NCBI RefSeq assembly: GCF_005768555.2
Contig: NZ_VCHX02000079.1
Location: 24,181-88,180, forward strand
Direction: 5' to 3'
From: Streptomyces sporangiiformans
GTDB lineage: Bacteria > Actinomycetota > Actinomycetes > Streptomycetales > Streptomycetaceae
DNA length: 64,000 nt
Shown here: piece by piece, positions 17,471 to 26,393 of the stretch
Numbering within the stretch: position 1 is the first letter of the stretch
How the letters are laid out: each line of letters opens with the position of its first letter
The notes under the pieces: generated by a model
Told to the model about the DNA's origin: nothing
The model's database searches: none
Seen by the model: only the letters and a program-made list of their open reading frames with translations
Translations under genes and position numbers: made by a program

Positions 17471-17970
17471 TCAGTAGCCGTGGACGTGGACGTGGACGTG
17501 GACGTGCAAGTGCATGTCGTGTCGGCCGTCGTCATGCAAGGCGGCGCTGCGCTTGGTGCCTTCCAGGAGGTAACCGCATTTTGCGGCGACCCCGCACGAG
17601 GCTTCGTTCCGTGTCGAGTGGTCCAGCTCCAGACGGTGGAAGCCGATCTCGCCCACGGCCCAGGCACTCAGCGCCGTGAGGGCTTGGGAGGCCACGCCAA
17701 TGCCGCGAGCCGACGGAAGCACCCAGTAGGCGACGTTGGCGATGCCGTCGTCAAAGTCCAGGCCACGCAAGGCGATTCGGCCAAGCACCTCGCCGCTGTT
17801 GCCGGTGATCGCCCAGTGTCCGCGTCCTGGTAAGCGAAAAGGAACACTGGCGCGTCGCCCCGTTCCCAAGCGCGCAGGAGCAAGCCCTGAGCCGTGGGGA
17901 GCACCGGTTGAGGAGCGGCTGCGAGTGAGCCGGAGGTAATGACGGGCGGCGTCGACAGAGCGCGGGTCAT
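17471..17970 (-). pseudogene. GNAT N-acetyltransferase, frameshifted, with His-Val repeat tail
   Basis: The start (MTRALSTPPV, then LPTAQGLLLRAWERGDAP and FLFAYQD) is in one frame; the rest (ITGNSGEVLGRIALRG, YWVLPSARGIGVASQALTAL, GFHRLELDHSTRNEAS, KCGYLLEGT) is in another. About 20 residues around 17820 that relatives carry are missing. The acetyl-CoA loop RGIGVA is preserved. The C-terminus ends in alternating His-Val pairs encoded by a hexanucleotide repeat. Relatives acetylate N-termini or small amines (RimJ/RimL group). Confidence 0.8.
17479..17502. repeat. CGTGGA hexanucleotide microsatellite, four copies
   Basis: Four perfect tandem copies of CGTGGA followed by a partial copy lie inside the GNAT pseudogene end and encode its His-Val tail. 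Such a tract can change copy number by slippage without changing frame. Confidence 0.9.
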
Positions 17971-18189
17971 TGGGCATGATCGCCCGACGGTGGCCAACAC
18001 ACGTCAAGGTCACCGGCACGGCCGAGAAATGCCCTGTGTATCAGCCTCAGGGCAGCGTGGGGGTGAGCGGACAGCCTGCGTGCCGTGGGCGCGGGCCGAC
18101 GGTGCGGGAACTGCTGAGACAAGGGCAGGCCACCGCGCAAGTCTCCCTGGTGAACGGGCAGTTCAACCGGAGGAGTGCACGATGGGCCC

Positions 18190-18309
18190 GTGGTGATGGA
18201 GGCGTGCGTGCACGGGGTCTCCCGGGGTCTCCACCACTCGGTCGATGACCTGGTCAAAGCCCTGGACACCGACGAAAGCGGACGTGGTGCGACAGTGCGG
18301 AAGTGCTGA
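18190..18309 (+). pseudogene. IS256-family transposase fragment
   Basis: Forty codons read VVMEACVHGVS, a short insertion, then SVDDLVKALDTDESG, matching the region before the first catalytic Asp of Mutator-type (IS256) transposases of Streptomyces. Frame is lost at a TGA at 18307. It is only a scrap. Confidence 0.65.
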
Positions 18310-18363
18310 GGCTTGCACCGTGGCAGCAGCCGCCAGTCGCCGTCTGACATACAGGAACACTGT

Positions 18364-18705
18364 TCACCGGCGCCAGGGGTCGGGGACCTGGTCCTGGGGT
18401 TCTGGCGGGTCGGTCCGGTTCTGCTGCGGCCATGCGGTGTCCAGGATCAGCTCCGCCATCCGGAACACCAGCTGGAACCGTGGCTGATCCGACCGGCCGT
18501 AGAGGCAGACGTAGTACGACGAGCCGTCGGCGTACCGGAAGACTTCGCGCCGTAGGATCTTGCGGATCGCGAACTCCGGCTCCTCGGTGCACGCCGCCTT
18601 GTACAAGGCGGCCTCCGCCTGCTCCCTTGTGCCGTGGAGTCTGGCGAGAGTCCGTGTCGCATTCTCGGTGTCGACTGTCTCCACGGTGATCATCCACAAA
18701 GCCAT
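18364..18705 (-). CDS. hypothetical protein
   Basis: The 113-residue product begins MALWMITVETVDTENATRTL and has an ordered, mixed alpha/beta composition (KILRREVFRYADGSSYYVC, PRFQLVFRMAELIL) that ends in a charged, disordered tail. A GGGGA-type ribosome site precedes the ATG at 18705. No family is recognised. It stands alone between IS256 debris and a decayed rocA fragment. Composition and codon pattern support a real gene. Confidence 0.6.
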   Translation of the reverse strand: MALWMITVETVDTENATRTLARLHGTREQAEAALYKAACTEEPEFAIRKILRREVFRYADGSSYYVCLYGRSDQPRFQLVFRMAELILDTAWPQQNRTDPPEPQDQVPDPWRR

Positions 18706-18850
18706 ACCCGTCCCCCGATAGGCGCATGTGACGGCGAGCGCGCACGTCGTCATGGGGGAATCATGGGCCGGGAGCGGGCATCTGTACAGGACTGTCTGAC
18801 GGGGTCCCGGTCCCTGCCCGCACCCGTCCCCTTCACGCGTCTCCTCCTCA

Positions 18851-19125
18851 CACCCCTACGGCCTGACCGGCGCGATGTTCGCCCAGGACCGGGCCGCCGT
18901 CGAGCAGGCCGGCGCGGCGCTGCGCTACACGGCCGGCAACTTCTACGTCACGACAAGCCCCCGGCCCGGTCGTCGGCCAACAGCCCTTCGGCAGCGCCCG
19001 CGCCTGCGGGACCAACGACCAAGGCCGGCACGGTGTGGAACCTCATCCGGTTGGCCAGCCCGCGGACGACGAAGGAGAACCACCTGCCCGCCACCGACAA
19101 CCGTTATCCGCACCTGGACGCCTGA
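18851..19125 (+). pseudogene. rocA: 1-pyrroline-5-carboxylate dehydrogenase C-terminal fragment
   Basis: The stretch reads PYGLTGAMFAQDRAAVEQAG, LRYTAGNFYV, then after a frame change GTVWNLIRLASPRTTKE and ending NRYPHLDA. This is the C-terminal end of the aldehyde dehydrogenase that oxidises glutamate semialdehyde in proline and arginine breakdown. A frameshift removes the QPFGGARASGTNDK block in its normal frame. The catalytic Cys and NAD-binding parts are absent. Confidence 0.8.
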
Positions 19126-19188
19126 GGGGCCTGCGCATGGGCAACACACCCATGTCATGCGCGAGGTGCGTCGCCCTGTGGCCTGTCC

Positions 19189-20106
19189 TCAGCCGCGCCG
19201 CGTGAGGATGCTGAGCGAGTTGGCGGCGACGATGGCGCCGACGCTTGCCCACTCCGTCCAGCCCAGGTTCTGGCCGAGGATGATCCAGCCTGCCAGGGCG
19301 GCGAGGACGGGGTTGACGCTCATGAAGAGCCCGAACGCCTGGGCCGGTACGCGCCGCAGCGTGAACAGGTCGGCGAGGTACGGCACTGCCGAGGAGAGCA
19401 CACCGGCGGCGACGGCGTAGCCGACGGCCCCCACGGTCGGCGGCTGCCGGAGGACGAGGACGATGCCGACCGGCAGGAACATCAGAGCGGAGGCCGCGGC
19501 AGCGGCCGCCGAGCCCTGGGCCCCCGGGATGCGGCGGCCGACGGTGCGGTTGAGCAGGATGTACGAGGCCCAGCATGCGGCGGCGAGCAGGCCCAGACCC
19601 ATGCCGACGTAGTCGGCGGAGGACTGCGGTCGCATCAGTGTGATGACGCCCGCCGCGGCGATCACCGCACAGCAGGCGTCCACGCGGCGGCGCGCGGCGG
19701 TCAGGGCGATGGCCAGCGGGCCGAGGAATTCCAGGGTCACCGCCAGCCCGAGGCCGATGCGGTCGATGGCTGTGTAGAGGGACAGGTTCATCGTCCCGAA
19801 GACCAGCGCCAGCAGCAGTACCGGCCACCACTGCCGCGCGGTGAAGCTCCGCAGCTTGGGCCGGCCGACGGCGAGCAGCACGAGCGCGGCGACGTACTGG
19901 CGGACAGCGACGACGCCGACCGGCCCGAGGACCGGGAAGGCGAGGGAGCCGATCGCGGCGCCGGTCTGGTTGGACACGCCGCTGCCGACCATCGTGGCCA
20001 CACCGGCGAGACGTCCCTGGGTAGGGCGCGGGTCCGGTAGCGGTGCCGGGCGTGCGGGAGTTGCGGGACGGACGGGGACTGGGGCAGGTGCGGGTGCGGC
20101 TCGCAT
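19189..20106 (-). CDS. EamA-family (RhtA-like) membrane exporter
   Basis: The 305-residue protein has ten hydrophobic segments forming two EamA halves. Marks include SNQTGAAIGSLAFPVLGPVG, VRQYVAALVLL, SLYTAIDRIGLGLAVTLEFLGPL and FGLFMSVNPVLAALAGWIILGQ, close to RhtA-type threonine/homoserine exporters. The first 35 residues are Pro/Ala-rich and cytoplasmic. It is divergent from a LysR gene 68 bases away, and is likely its regulatory target. The substrate is inferred to be an amino acid or metabolite. Confidence 0.9.
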   Translation of the reverse strand: MRAAPAPAPVPVRPATPARPAPLPDPRPTQGRLAGVATMVGSGVSNQTGAAIGSLAFPVLGPVGVVAVRQYVAALVLLAVGRPKLRSFTARQWWPVLLLALVFGTMNLSLYTAIDRIGLGLAVTLEFLGPLAIALTAARRRVDACCAVIAAAGVITLMRPQSSADYVGMGLGLLAAACWASYILLNRTVGRRIPGAQGSAAAAAASALMFLPVGIVLVLRQPPTVGAVGYAVAAGVLSSAVPYLADLFTLRRVPAQAFGLFMSVNPVLAALAGWIILGQNLGWTEWASVGAIVAANSLSILTRRG

Positions 20107-20140
20107 GTCTTGATCGTGGGCCGGGCGGGTCCTTGCGCAA

Positions 20141-20155
20141 AATGCGTACCGCATT
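20141..20155. promoter_or_regulatory. LysR-type operator between exporter and lysR-like genes
   Basis: A perfect dyad AATGCG-TAC-CGCATT sits midway between the two divergent starts. Its size and T-N11-A-like layout fit a LysR box. Confidence 0.6.
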
Positions 20156-20174
20156 CGATCTATACGCTGGGGTT

Positions 20175-21029
20175 ATGGATGTGGAGCTACGGCAGTTGCG
20201 CTGTCTCGTCGCGATCGTCGACGAGGGCGGCTTCACCGACGCGGCCATCGCGCTCGGTGTCTCCCAGGCTGCCGTGTCACGGACGCTGGCCTCGCTCGAA
20301 CGCGCCCTGGGCGTACGCCTGTTGCGGCGCACCTCCCGTGAGGTGAAGCCGACCGCGATGGGACTGCGGGTGGTGGCGCAGGCCCGGCGGGTGCTCGGTG
20401 AGGTGTCCGACCTGGTCCAGGAGGCCACCTCCGGCCACACTCGTCTACGGGTCGGCTACGCATGGTCGGCGCTCGGCCGCCACACGCCCGCCTTCCAGCG
20501 CCGCTGGGCCCAGGCCCACCCCGAGACGGACCTGCACCTGGTCCGCGTCAACTCCGCGACCGCCGGCCTGGCGGAAGGAACCTGCGACCTTGCGGTCGTG
20601 CGCAGGCCACTGGACGATCGCCGATTCGACTCCGCCATCGTCGGGCTGGAGCGGCGGCTCTGCGCACTCGCCACCGACGACACCCTGGCGAGGCGCCGCT
20701 CGATCCGGCTCGACGACATCGGCGGACGCACCCTGCTGGTCGACCGACGCACCGGCACCACGACCACCGACCTGTGGCCGCCGGACGCCCGCCCGGTCAC
20801 CGAGGAGACGCACGACGTCGACGACTGGCTCAACGTGATCTCCACCGGCCGCGGCATCGGCGTGACGGCGGAGTCCACCGCCCACCAGTACCCGCGACCC
20901 GGCATCGCCTACCGGCCGGTGCGTGACGCCGAGCCCATCGCCGTACGTCTCGCGTGGTGGCGGGGCGACGCGCACCCCGCCACCCAGGCGGCAATCGAAC
21001 TGCTCACCACCCTCTACCGCAACGGCTGA
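20175..21029 (+). CDS. LysR-family transcriptional regulator
   Basis: The 284-residue protein has an N-terminal helix-turn-helix (VDEGGFTDAAIALGVSQAAV, SRTLASLERALGVRLL) and a periplasmic-binding-like effector domain with LRVGYAWSAL and the late STGRGIGVTAE loop. The ATG at 20175 starts MDVELRQLRCLVAI, a canonical first helix. The gene is divergent from the EamA-type exporter, the classic arrangement for export control by a LysR protein. Confidence 0.92.
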   Translation: MDVELRQLRCLVAIVDEGGFTDAAIALGVSQAAVSRTLASLERALGVRLLRRTSREVKPTAMGLRVVAQARRVLGEVSDLVQEATSGHTRLRVGYAWSALGRHTPAFQRRWAQAHPETDLHLVRVNSATAGLAEGTCDLAVVRRPLDDRRFDSAIVGLERRLCALATDDTLARRRSIRLDDIGGRTLLVDRRTGTTTTDLWPPDARPVTEETHDVDDWLNVISTGRGIGVTAESTAHQYPRPGIAYRPVRDAEPIAVRLAWWRGDAHPATQAAIELLTTLYRNG

Positions 21030-21757
21030 CCGGCCCTACGCGAGCACCACCAGCCCGCGCCCGAACCGGCGCCGCCGCGCCGGGCCGCCGCCGTGGCCGC
21101 CGGTGCAGTGGCTGTCACGGAACCCGCCCAACCCTGCGCCTGAACGGACCGGTTGACCTAAGGTCTCTGCATAACCGCAGGCGTACGCTCAAGTCAACGG
21201 TGTTTCCTGGCTCCTTCCTGCGCCCGGCCGCAGGGCGTGCGGGCGCAGGACCTCAAGAATCCGCTGGTGGTCCGGCGCCGGCACCTCCGCGTCCAACCCC
21301 GTCCCGCGCGCCGCGGTACCACCGAACCTGGCACCGCCGGACACTGCCCGCAACAGCCTCGCCGCTCATCGGCGCTGGCACGGAGACGACCTCGGCCGCC
21401 GTCTCCCGAGCGATCAGCGGCCGTTGCAGCAGCCTCTCCACCTCCGTCGGCTCCACTGTCGTCGCGTGCTTGAGGAGCCGGACCGCGAGCCGATAGGCCT
21501 CCTCCCGCAGGGGGCCCGCCGCTCCCGCGCGGTCGCATCCCTGTCGTCGGCCGGCCTCAGCACCGACGCCACCACGCACCCACGCACTCGTCCCGGGCTT
21601 GGTGGCGGCCTGCAAGGTGTCCTCGTGGCCCGCTTCGTCGGCGAGGCGAACTGCGGTTTTGGGCAGCGCTTTGTGCTCACAAGGCGCGGAAATGTCGACG
21701 AGAGACAGCAACGCTGCCGGTTCCGGTGCCGTGATGGCGGCCGGCCGTCGGGCCGCG
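21030..21757. other. unassigned region
   Basis: A minus-strand frame (21253-21711) has a helical stretch (LREEAYRLAVRLLKHATT, ETAAEVVSV) that might be a decayed helical-repeat protein, but no family is recognised and the start lacks a ribosome site. Otherwise nothing supportable. Confidence 0.3.
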
Positions 21758-22182
21758 TCAAGGTCGCGAAGGGCGCGTCCTCGCCCACTGCTCCCAGGTG
21801 TTGGGGGAATGCTTGGTGATCCTCGTGCGTCGATGCCGAGCAGCCGACCTGCTGATGTTCATGGCGGCGGCCAGACGTTGCAGGCTTCCGCCGGCAGCGG
21901 TGTAGGCGCGGAGCACACCGTCCCGGACACCCTGGAGGCGGGGCGGGAGCCGGTCAAGGCCGCGCAGAGCCGCAATCCAGTCGCCAGGAGCGGGGCCGGT
22001 GTGCCGGGGTCGCGGGAGTTGCGCCCGGTGCGGAGCATGCCCATGGCCCACAGATAGCTGTCGAAGATCTCGGCCATGAGGGTGGCGTCCTGGCCCATGG
22101 CCTCGGTCTCCAGGGCAGTCAGGGTGATGGTGATCTCTAAACCACCGCTTTGATCGTCGCCGGATCGGCAGGAAACAGTCAT
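21758..22182 (-). pseudogene. small HTH protein, frameshifted
   Basis: The first part (MTVSCRSGDDQSGGLEITIT, ATLMAEIFDSYLWAMG) and the second part (LRGLDRLPPRLQGVRDGVLR, LQRLAAAMNISRSAARHRRT, NTWEQWA) lie in different frames with a junction near 22010. The second part is a helix-turn-helix followed by the PWExWA-like end seen in small Streptomyces DNA-binding proteins that check for SGxSWxxIAxAMxxxR-type helices. Function unknown. Confidence 0.55.
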
Positions 22183-22197
22183 CAGCCCCCCAGGGCA

Positions 22198-22560
22198 CTA
22201 TGGATGATGTGAACCGTGCCCCATTGTCCTGGTTCGTGTGTCAGCCCGCGGTGTTCTGTTCCTCCCGGTCCTGGCGGTGGCGAGCCGGTAGGACTCGGTG
22301 CCAGTTTCGATGATGCTGCCGCCGAAACGTGAGCCGGTCCACGATGGCCGCGTAAAGCCGCGGGTCAGTGAATGCCCTGGTCCGTCCTCCAAAGGAGTCA
22401 TTGGAGGCAATGGTGACGCTGTTCTTTTCTTCCAACTCGGTCAGAACCTGGAACGGCAAGTCCGCGCCGTGACGGTCCACTTCGATGTATCCGGGCCCGT
22501 CGATCGCGAGGGGATCGACGCCGTCGTGGCGGGCGGCCTGTCGAAGAGTACTGGGAGCCC
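22198..22560 (-). pseudogene. istB: IstB-like ATPase fragment of an IS21 element
   Basis: The strand reads YIEVDRHGADLPFQVLTELE, EKNSVTIASNDSFGG, FTDPRLYAAIVDRLTF and, after a frameshift, GSIIETGTESYRLA. This is the C-terminal half of the IS21 helper ATPase. The Walker A part is missing. It abuts the end of the MerR gene, whose last residues may have been affected. Confidence 0.8.
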
Positions 22561-22583
22561 ACCGAGCAGGCCCCTGCCCGCCG

Positions 22584-23417
22584 TCACCGCTCACGCCGGG
22601 AACGCTGCACCGCAGTGTCTTCCCGCCCCGTTCCGGCCGCACCCCGTGCGGGGTCCACGCGCTCGAGCTTGGTCCAGCCGGTCCAGCCTCGCTTCTTCAG
22701 CAGCTCGATCAGCTGACGCGCCGGCGGCACTGTGTCGAACGCCAGTGTGTCCATCAACTTGACGAGCGGTGGCTCGATGTCGGCGTCATCGACGTAGTCC
22801 TCGCCCTGTTCGTCGGCCAACTGCGTGATGTACGCGGCCAGTTTGTCGGCGAGCTCGACCAGCCGTGGGTCGTCGTCGGTGCGGTCGAGTGCCTGGCTCA
22901 GGGTGAGATTGAAGCCGATGAGCTCCGGGTCGGCGATCTGCTCCCGCTTGCGTGCCATCCACTCCGGGACTCGCTCGGGTGAGTGCGCGGCCAGCGGGAT
23001 CCAGCCGTCCCGTTCGACCTGGACGATCCGCTCGTCAACCCCGAGCGCCCGCAGCCGGTCGAGATACTCGACCACCTCCTGAGGCAGTGCCAGGTTGTCC
23101 CCGGCGGTGAGGCGGGCGATCCGCTCACGGTGCCGTTGCCGCTCCCGGATCTCCGCCCGCAGACGCTTGTCGATGTCTGCGACCGCCGCGGCGAACTCCT
23201 CCTCGTCGGCCTGGAGCAGCTCCCGTACGCGCGCCAGCGGGACCCCGGCCTCGGCGAGGGTTCGGATCTTGATCAGCTCGACCACGGCGCCGGCGTCGTA
23301 CCTCCGATAGCCGGAGTGGTCCCGCTCCGGCTCCGGCAGCAGCCCCTTGGCGTGATAGTGCCGCACTGCGCGCACGGTCACTCCGGCGTACGACGCCAGC
23401 TCGCCGATGGTCAGCAT
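22584..23417 (-). CDS. MerR-family transcriptional regulator
   Basis: The 277-residue protein starts MLTIGELASYAGVTVRAVRH and continues YHAKGLLPEPERDHSGYRRY, the standard MerR DNA-binding domain. A coiled-coil (about 80-120) and a long C-terminal domain of unknown ligand follow, with an IPLAAHSPERVPEWM segment and acidic stretches found in several Streptomyces MerR proteins. No Cys metal-binding pattern is visible. It ends close to IstB debris, so the last 20 residues, rich in Arg and Gly, may be foreign. The next gene on the same strand, an alpha/beta hydrolase, ends 24 bases upstream. Confidence 0.88.
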   Translation of the reverse strand: MLTIGELASYAGVTVRAVRHYHAKGLLPEPERDHSGYRRYDAGAVVELIKIRTLAEAGVPLARVRELLQADEEEFAAAVADIDKRLRAEIRERQRHRERIARLTAGDNLALPQEVVEYLDRLRALGVDERIVQVERDGWIPLAAHSPERVPEWMARKREQIADPELIGFNLTLSQALDRTDDDPRLVELADKLAAYITQLADEQGEDYVDDADIEPPLVKLMDTLAFDTVPPARQLIELLKKRGWTGWTKLERVDPARGAAGTGREDTAVQRSRRER

Positions 23418-23440
23418 CGGACCAGTCTCCTAGAAGCTGT

Positions 23441-24123
23441 TCAAGACGTCGGCCTGTCGGCTGGGTGGTGTGCGCTCCGGATGATCTCCGCGATTTCGGG
23501 GGCGTGGGTGAAGACCAGCCGGTGGTCGGTGTCGAGATGATCATGTCGATCGGGCGGTCGATCTTCCGGTACCGGTCGAGGATTCCGGACCGAACCACAT
23601 CGATCTCGAGGTTCAGGTCGTGGATGTCCTGTGCGGTGAGCACCACCTGACACGCAGTGTTCCTGGCCCGCTCGATCTCTTGCCGCGCCACCAACTCCTC
23701 CGCCATTGCGCGGAATTCCGCCAGGTCAGCGTCGGTGATGAACGGTTCTGGCAACGGGTTCGCCCCGTCGATGAGAACAAGCCCGGCGACGGTGTCAGGA
23801 CACTCGGAGGCATAGTGCACGACCAGGTCCGCGCCCAGCGAGTAGCCCACAAGCACGGGCGCCGAGGGCAGGTCGAGCTCCGCCAGCACGGCGACGAGAT
23901 CGCTCAGAAACGCGTCGAAGGAGTACCGGTCGGTGGCCGAGGCGAGGCCATGGCCCCTGAGGTCGAAGGTCACCACGTCGTGGTCGCGGCGGAGGAGCCC
24001 GGTCAGCTCGTGCAGGTCGGCCTGTGTCGAGTTCAGTCCAGGACACAGGACCAGCGGTCGTCCCCGGCCGCCGCGGGATACCGGGATCCTGACGCCGTCG
24101 TGGTGGACCGTGAAGTGCCGCAT
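23441..24123 (-). pseudogene. alpha/beta hydrolase with C-terminal frameshift
   Basis: From the ATG at 24123 the protein has the oxyanion region LVLCPGLNSTQADL, the nucleophile elbow VGYSLGAD (Ser) and an acidic site near GLVLIDGANP. The last 35 residues (TDHRLVFTHAPEIAEIIRSA) are in a different frame, reached by one-base slippage near 23540. The late His would come from this part. Either a sequencing error or a real frameshift; without it the frame runs on into the MerR gene. It probably forms a pair with that regulator. Confidence 0.75.
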
Positions 24124-24234
24124 CGTCCTGTCGCCTCTCTCGATCCCATCACCGTCGTCGGTCGGCGTGTCGGTGATCGTCCGTTGATGAGGTCTCTGAT
24201 CGGCTCCGGCGGCTCCCTCGTGGTCGCCGTATGA

Positions 24235-24490
24235 CTTGCGTGGTCCGGCGACCTCGATCGCATTGTCGGTCTTCCCGGAGGTGCCGGTGTACTGCCGCTG
24301 CACCCCGGCCGAACGGACGCCCTTCTTGATGAACCCCGTCTCATCCACGATCAACACGCAGTCCTCGGCGCCAAGATGCTCCAGCAACCAAGCCGCGGAT
24401 CTCGTCCCGCACCGCGTCCGCATCCCAACCGGCCTGGTTCAGCACGCGCTGCACGCCGTCCGGCCGATCCAGGCATGCAGCGCGTCGAGT
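24235..24490 (-). pseudogene. IS701-family transposase fragment
   Basis: The strand shows RPDGVQRVLNQAGWDADAVR in one frame and, after a shift, LLEHLGAEDCVLIVDETGFI and KKGVRSAGVQRQYTGTSGKT. This is the region around the first catalytic Asp of IS701 transposases and is related to the complete copy at 60991-62557. Both ends are missing. Confidence 0.8.
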
Positions 24491-24639
24491 CCTGCCGCCC
24501 AGCGATGTACCACATCAGCCGTGACGTCCCCACCCATGACCAGCTCCATGACGGTGACGTCCGGCCGCTGCTGACGGCCTGACCTCGGGGTGGAGCGGGA
24601 AATACCATGACGGCCTGGAACAACTGGGCGGATCACCGG

Positions 24640-24886
24640 TCGGAGTTGAGATTCCGGCTCATCGCTTGCGCGACCTAGAACGCCGTCATCCAACCCGACG
24701 CCTCGTGGAACCGCGCCTGTCCGGACTTGCGTAGCACCGATACCAGCGCTTGGCGACCGGATGCCACGCGGTATCAGCCCTGGGGGCCGTCGTAGAGCGA
24801 CCAGTGGGTGTCTTGACCAACTTCGGGCCGTCCGACTTCTTCGGACGCCGCCTCCGATCTCTTCTCTTCGGTGCCGGTCCCGGCAT
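24640..24886 (-). pseudogene. phage terminase small-subunit-like gene, decayed
   Basis: The product begins MPGPAPKRRDRRRRPKK and contains TAWHPVAKRWY, typical of actinophage and prophage terminase small subunits. After a frameshift near 24735 it continues RKSGQARFHEASGWMTAF, a stop, then VAQAMSRNLN. A strong GGAGGTGAT ribosome site is still present before the ATG at 24886. It implies that phage DNA was once here. Confidence 0.6.
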
Positions 24887-25012
24887 CGCCCATCACCTCC
24901 TCCAGCATCCGCACGCTCGTGCTCAAGTCGCACCGCAAGTGCGCACTCCCCGTTCGACGGAGATCTTTGATCCGGTGCTCGAGATGCTGTGTGCCCCCTA
25001 CAGTGAAGCCCA

Positions 25013-25867
25013 ATGACACTCCTACATACTCATGACTATGGGGGCGATGGCCCGCAACTGGTTCTACTGCACGGTTACGCACGGTCGCTCACCGACTGGG
25101 ACGCCTCGGCCGCCCTGCTCACCGCCGGGCACCGGGTCCTCGCCGTCGACCTTCCCGGGCACGGCCGCTCTCCCGGTATCTCCTCCTGGACCATCCCCAA
25201 CGTGGTGCGGCACATCGCGGACACGCTCGACGCGCATGGCGTGCCGGAGGCCGTTGTGGTGGGCCATTCCCTCGGCGGACTGGTCGCGGTCGACTACGCC
25301 CGGGCGAACCCGGGCCGTGCCCGTGCCGCCGTGAATCTCGATGGCTTCTGGTGGGGACGCGAGTACCCCGGCGCTGAACGGGTGAGTGAAGGGCTGCTGG
25401 CGTCGGCCGGGGCCATCGCGCCACCCGAGTACGTCGAGGAGCAGGTCATCGTCTCCGCCCGGTTCGGGATTCCCGCCGACCGTGCGGAGGCCGCTGCCCG
25501 CGCGGCCGTACGCCCGTTGCCCGACGGCAAGTGGCAGACGCTGCCGCAACGGGCGGAGGCGCTGGAGATCGTCGACGAACTCCACAGGCTCGGCGCGCTC
25601 GGTGTCACCACATGGCTGGACGGGGTCGACTGCCCGCTGCTGCTGGTACAGGCCGGCCGACGGCTACCGCCTGCGCCTGGCATGGAGTGGTTCGACGAAT
25701 TCAGCGCCCGGTTCGCGCAAGGGGTCTCCGAGGAGCTGGCCGCGGTCTCCCGCACCCGGCCGACGATCAGCGTCAACCGGATCGACGCCACCCATCTCAT
25801 GAACATGGAGACTCCCGAAGCGGCGGCGACGCTGGTCGCCGGGTTCGTTGGAGGACTGCCCGGCTAA
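25013..25867 (+). CDS. alpha/beta hydrolase
   Basis: The 284-residue protein shows the fold in order: oxyanion HG (LVLLHGYARSLTDW), VLAVDLPGHGRS, nucleophile elbow VVGHSLGGLVAVD (Ser), a lid region of about 100 residues with Trp and Tyr, and a final His in NRIDATHLMNME. The family covers esterases, lactonases, haloperoxidase-like and C-C hydrolases, so the substrate stays open. No partner gene; a strong hairpin follows 66 bases after the stop. Confidence 0.9.
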   Translation: MTLLHTHDYGGDGPQLVLLHGYARSLTDWDASAALLTAGHRVLAVDLPGHGRSPGISSWTIPNVVRHIADTLDAHGVPEAVVVGHSLGGLVAVDYARANPGRARAAVNLDGFWWGREYPGAERVSEGLLASAGAIAPPEYVEEQVIVSARFGIPADRAEAAARAAVRPLPDGKWQTLPQRAEALEIVDELHRLGALGVTTWLDGVDCPLLLVQAGRRLPPAPGMEWFDEFSARFAQGVSEELAAVSRTRPTISVNRIDATHLMNMETPEAAATLVAGFVGGLPG

Positions 25868-25933
25868 AGAATCCGGCACGCCTCACGAACCCCACTTCGC
25901 CGTTCTCCCGCCGCTCGAATGCGGACTCGAAGA

Positions 25934-25969
25934 AGCCCCGTTGACCTGCTTGCGCGGATCAACGGGGCT
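25934..25969 (+). terminator. strong hairpin after the alpha/beta hydrolase
   Basis: Perfect 11-base arms AGCCCCGTTGA and TCAACGGGGCT enclose a 14-base loop. Position and strength fit a terminator for the upstream gene. Confidence 0.7.
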
Positions 25970-26029
25970 GTCTGCCATGAGTCGCTGTCTGTGGACGGGG
26001 GTTCGCGGACCTTGGAACCTCCACAGAAT

Positions 26030-26200
26030 GTGAGCTGCTGTCTGCGCGAAGATGGTGCGGATGGTCGCGGCGGCCATCTCCGCCGAACCCTTTTCGACCA
26101 CCGCAAACACGTCGCGGACGAAGTGAACGGGGCACCTTCGCCGGGTCGACCCCAGGAAGACAGTCCGGGTTGCGGCGACCAGTCCGCTGTGGCTGTCGGC
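26030..26200 (-). pseudogene. IS256-family transposase fragment
   Basis: The strand reads DSHSGLVAATRTVFLG, RRCPVHFVRDVFAVVEKGSA and AATIRTIFAQT, the region after the second catalytic Asp of IS256 transposases. Both ends are truncated. Confidence 0.75.
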
Positions 26201-26393
26201 AGGACACGGTTCTCACCCCTGGCTGGGCCTTCACCATGGACGGCTCTCCCTTGCGGCTGGCCGGCAGGAAGGCTGTCGACGCCGTCACGGCGGGCGTCCC
26301 GCCGAGCTGGGCAAGGTCTCCTTCGTTCCCCTCTCTGCCGAAAACGTCGGTGGCCTTGACCTCAAGCTTGCTTGAGGTCACAGAGTGAACTGC

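Noticed and set aside
17479..17502. Hexanucleotide repeats considered as CRISPR or telomeric repeats
   Set aside because: Tandem copies without spacers, inside a coding remnant; the same holds for 29561-29585.
23125..24423. A long minus-strand frame combining IS701 debris, the alpha/beta hydrolase and the MerR region as one protein
   Set aside because: It reads three unrelated parts, the last one in a shadow frame of the MerR gene; a frameshift in the hydrolase end is the better explanation.
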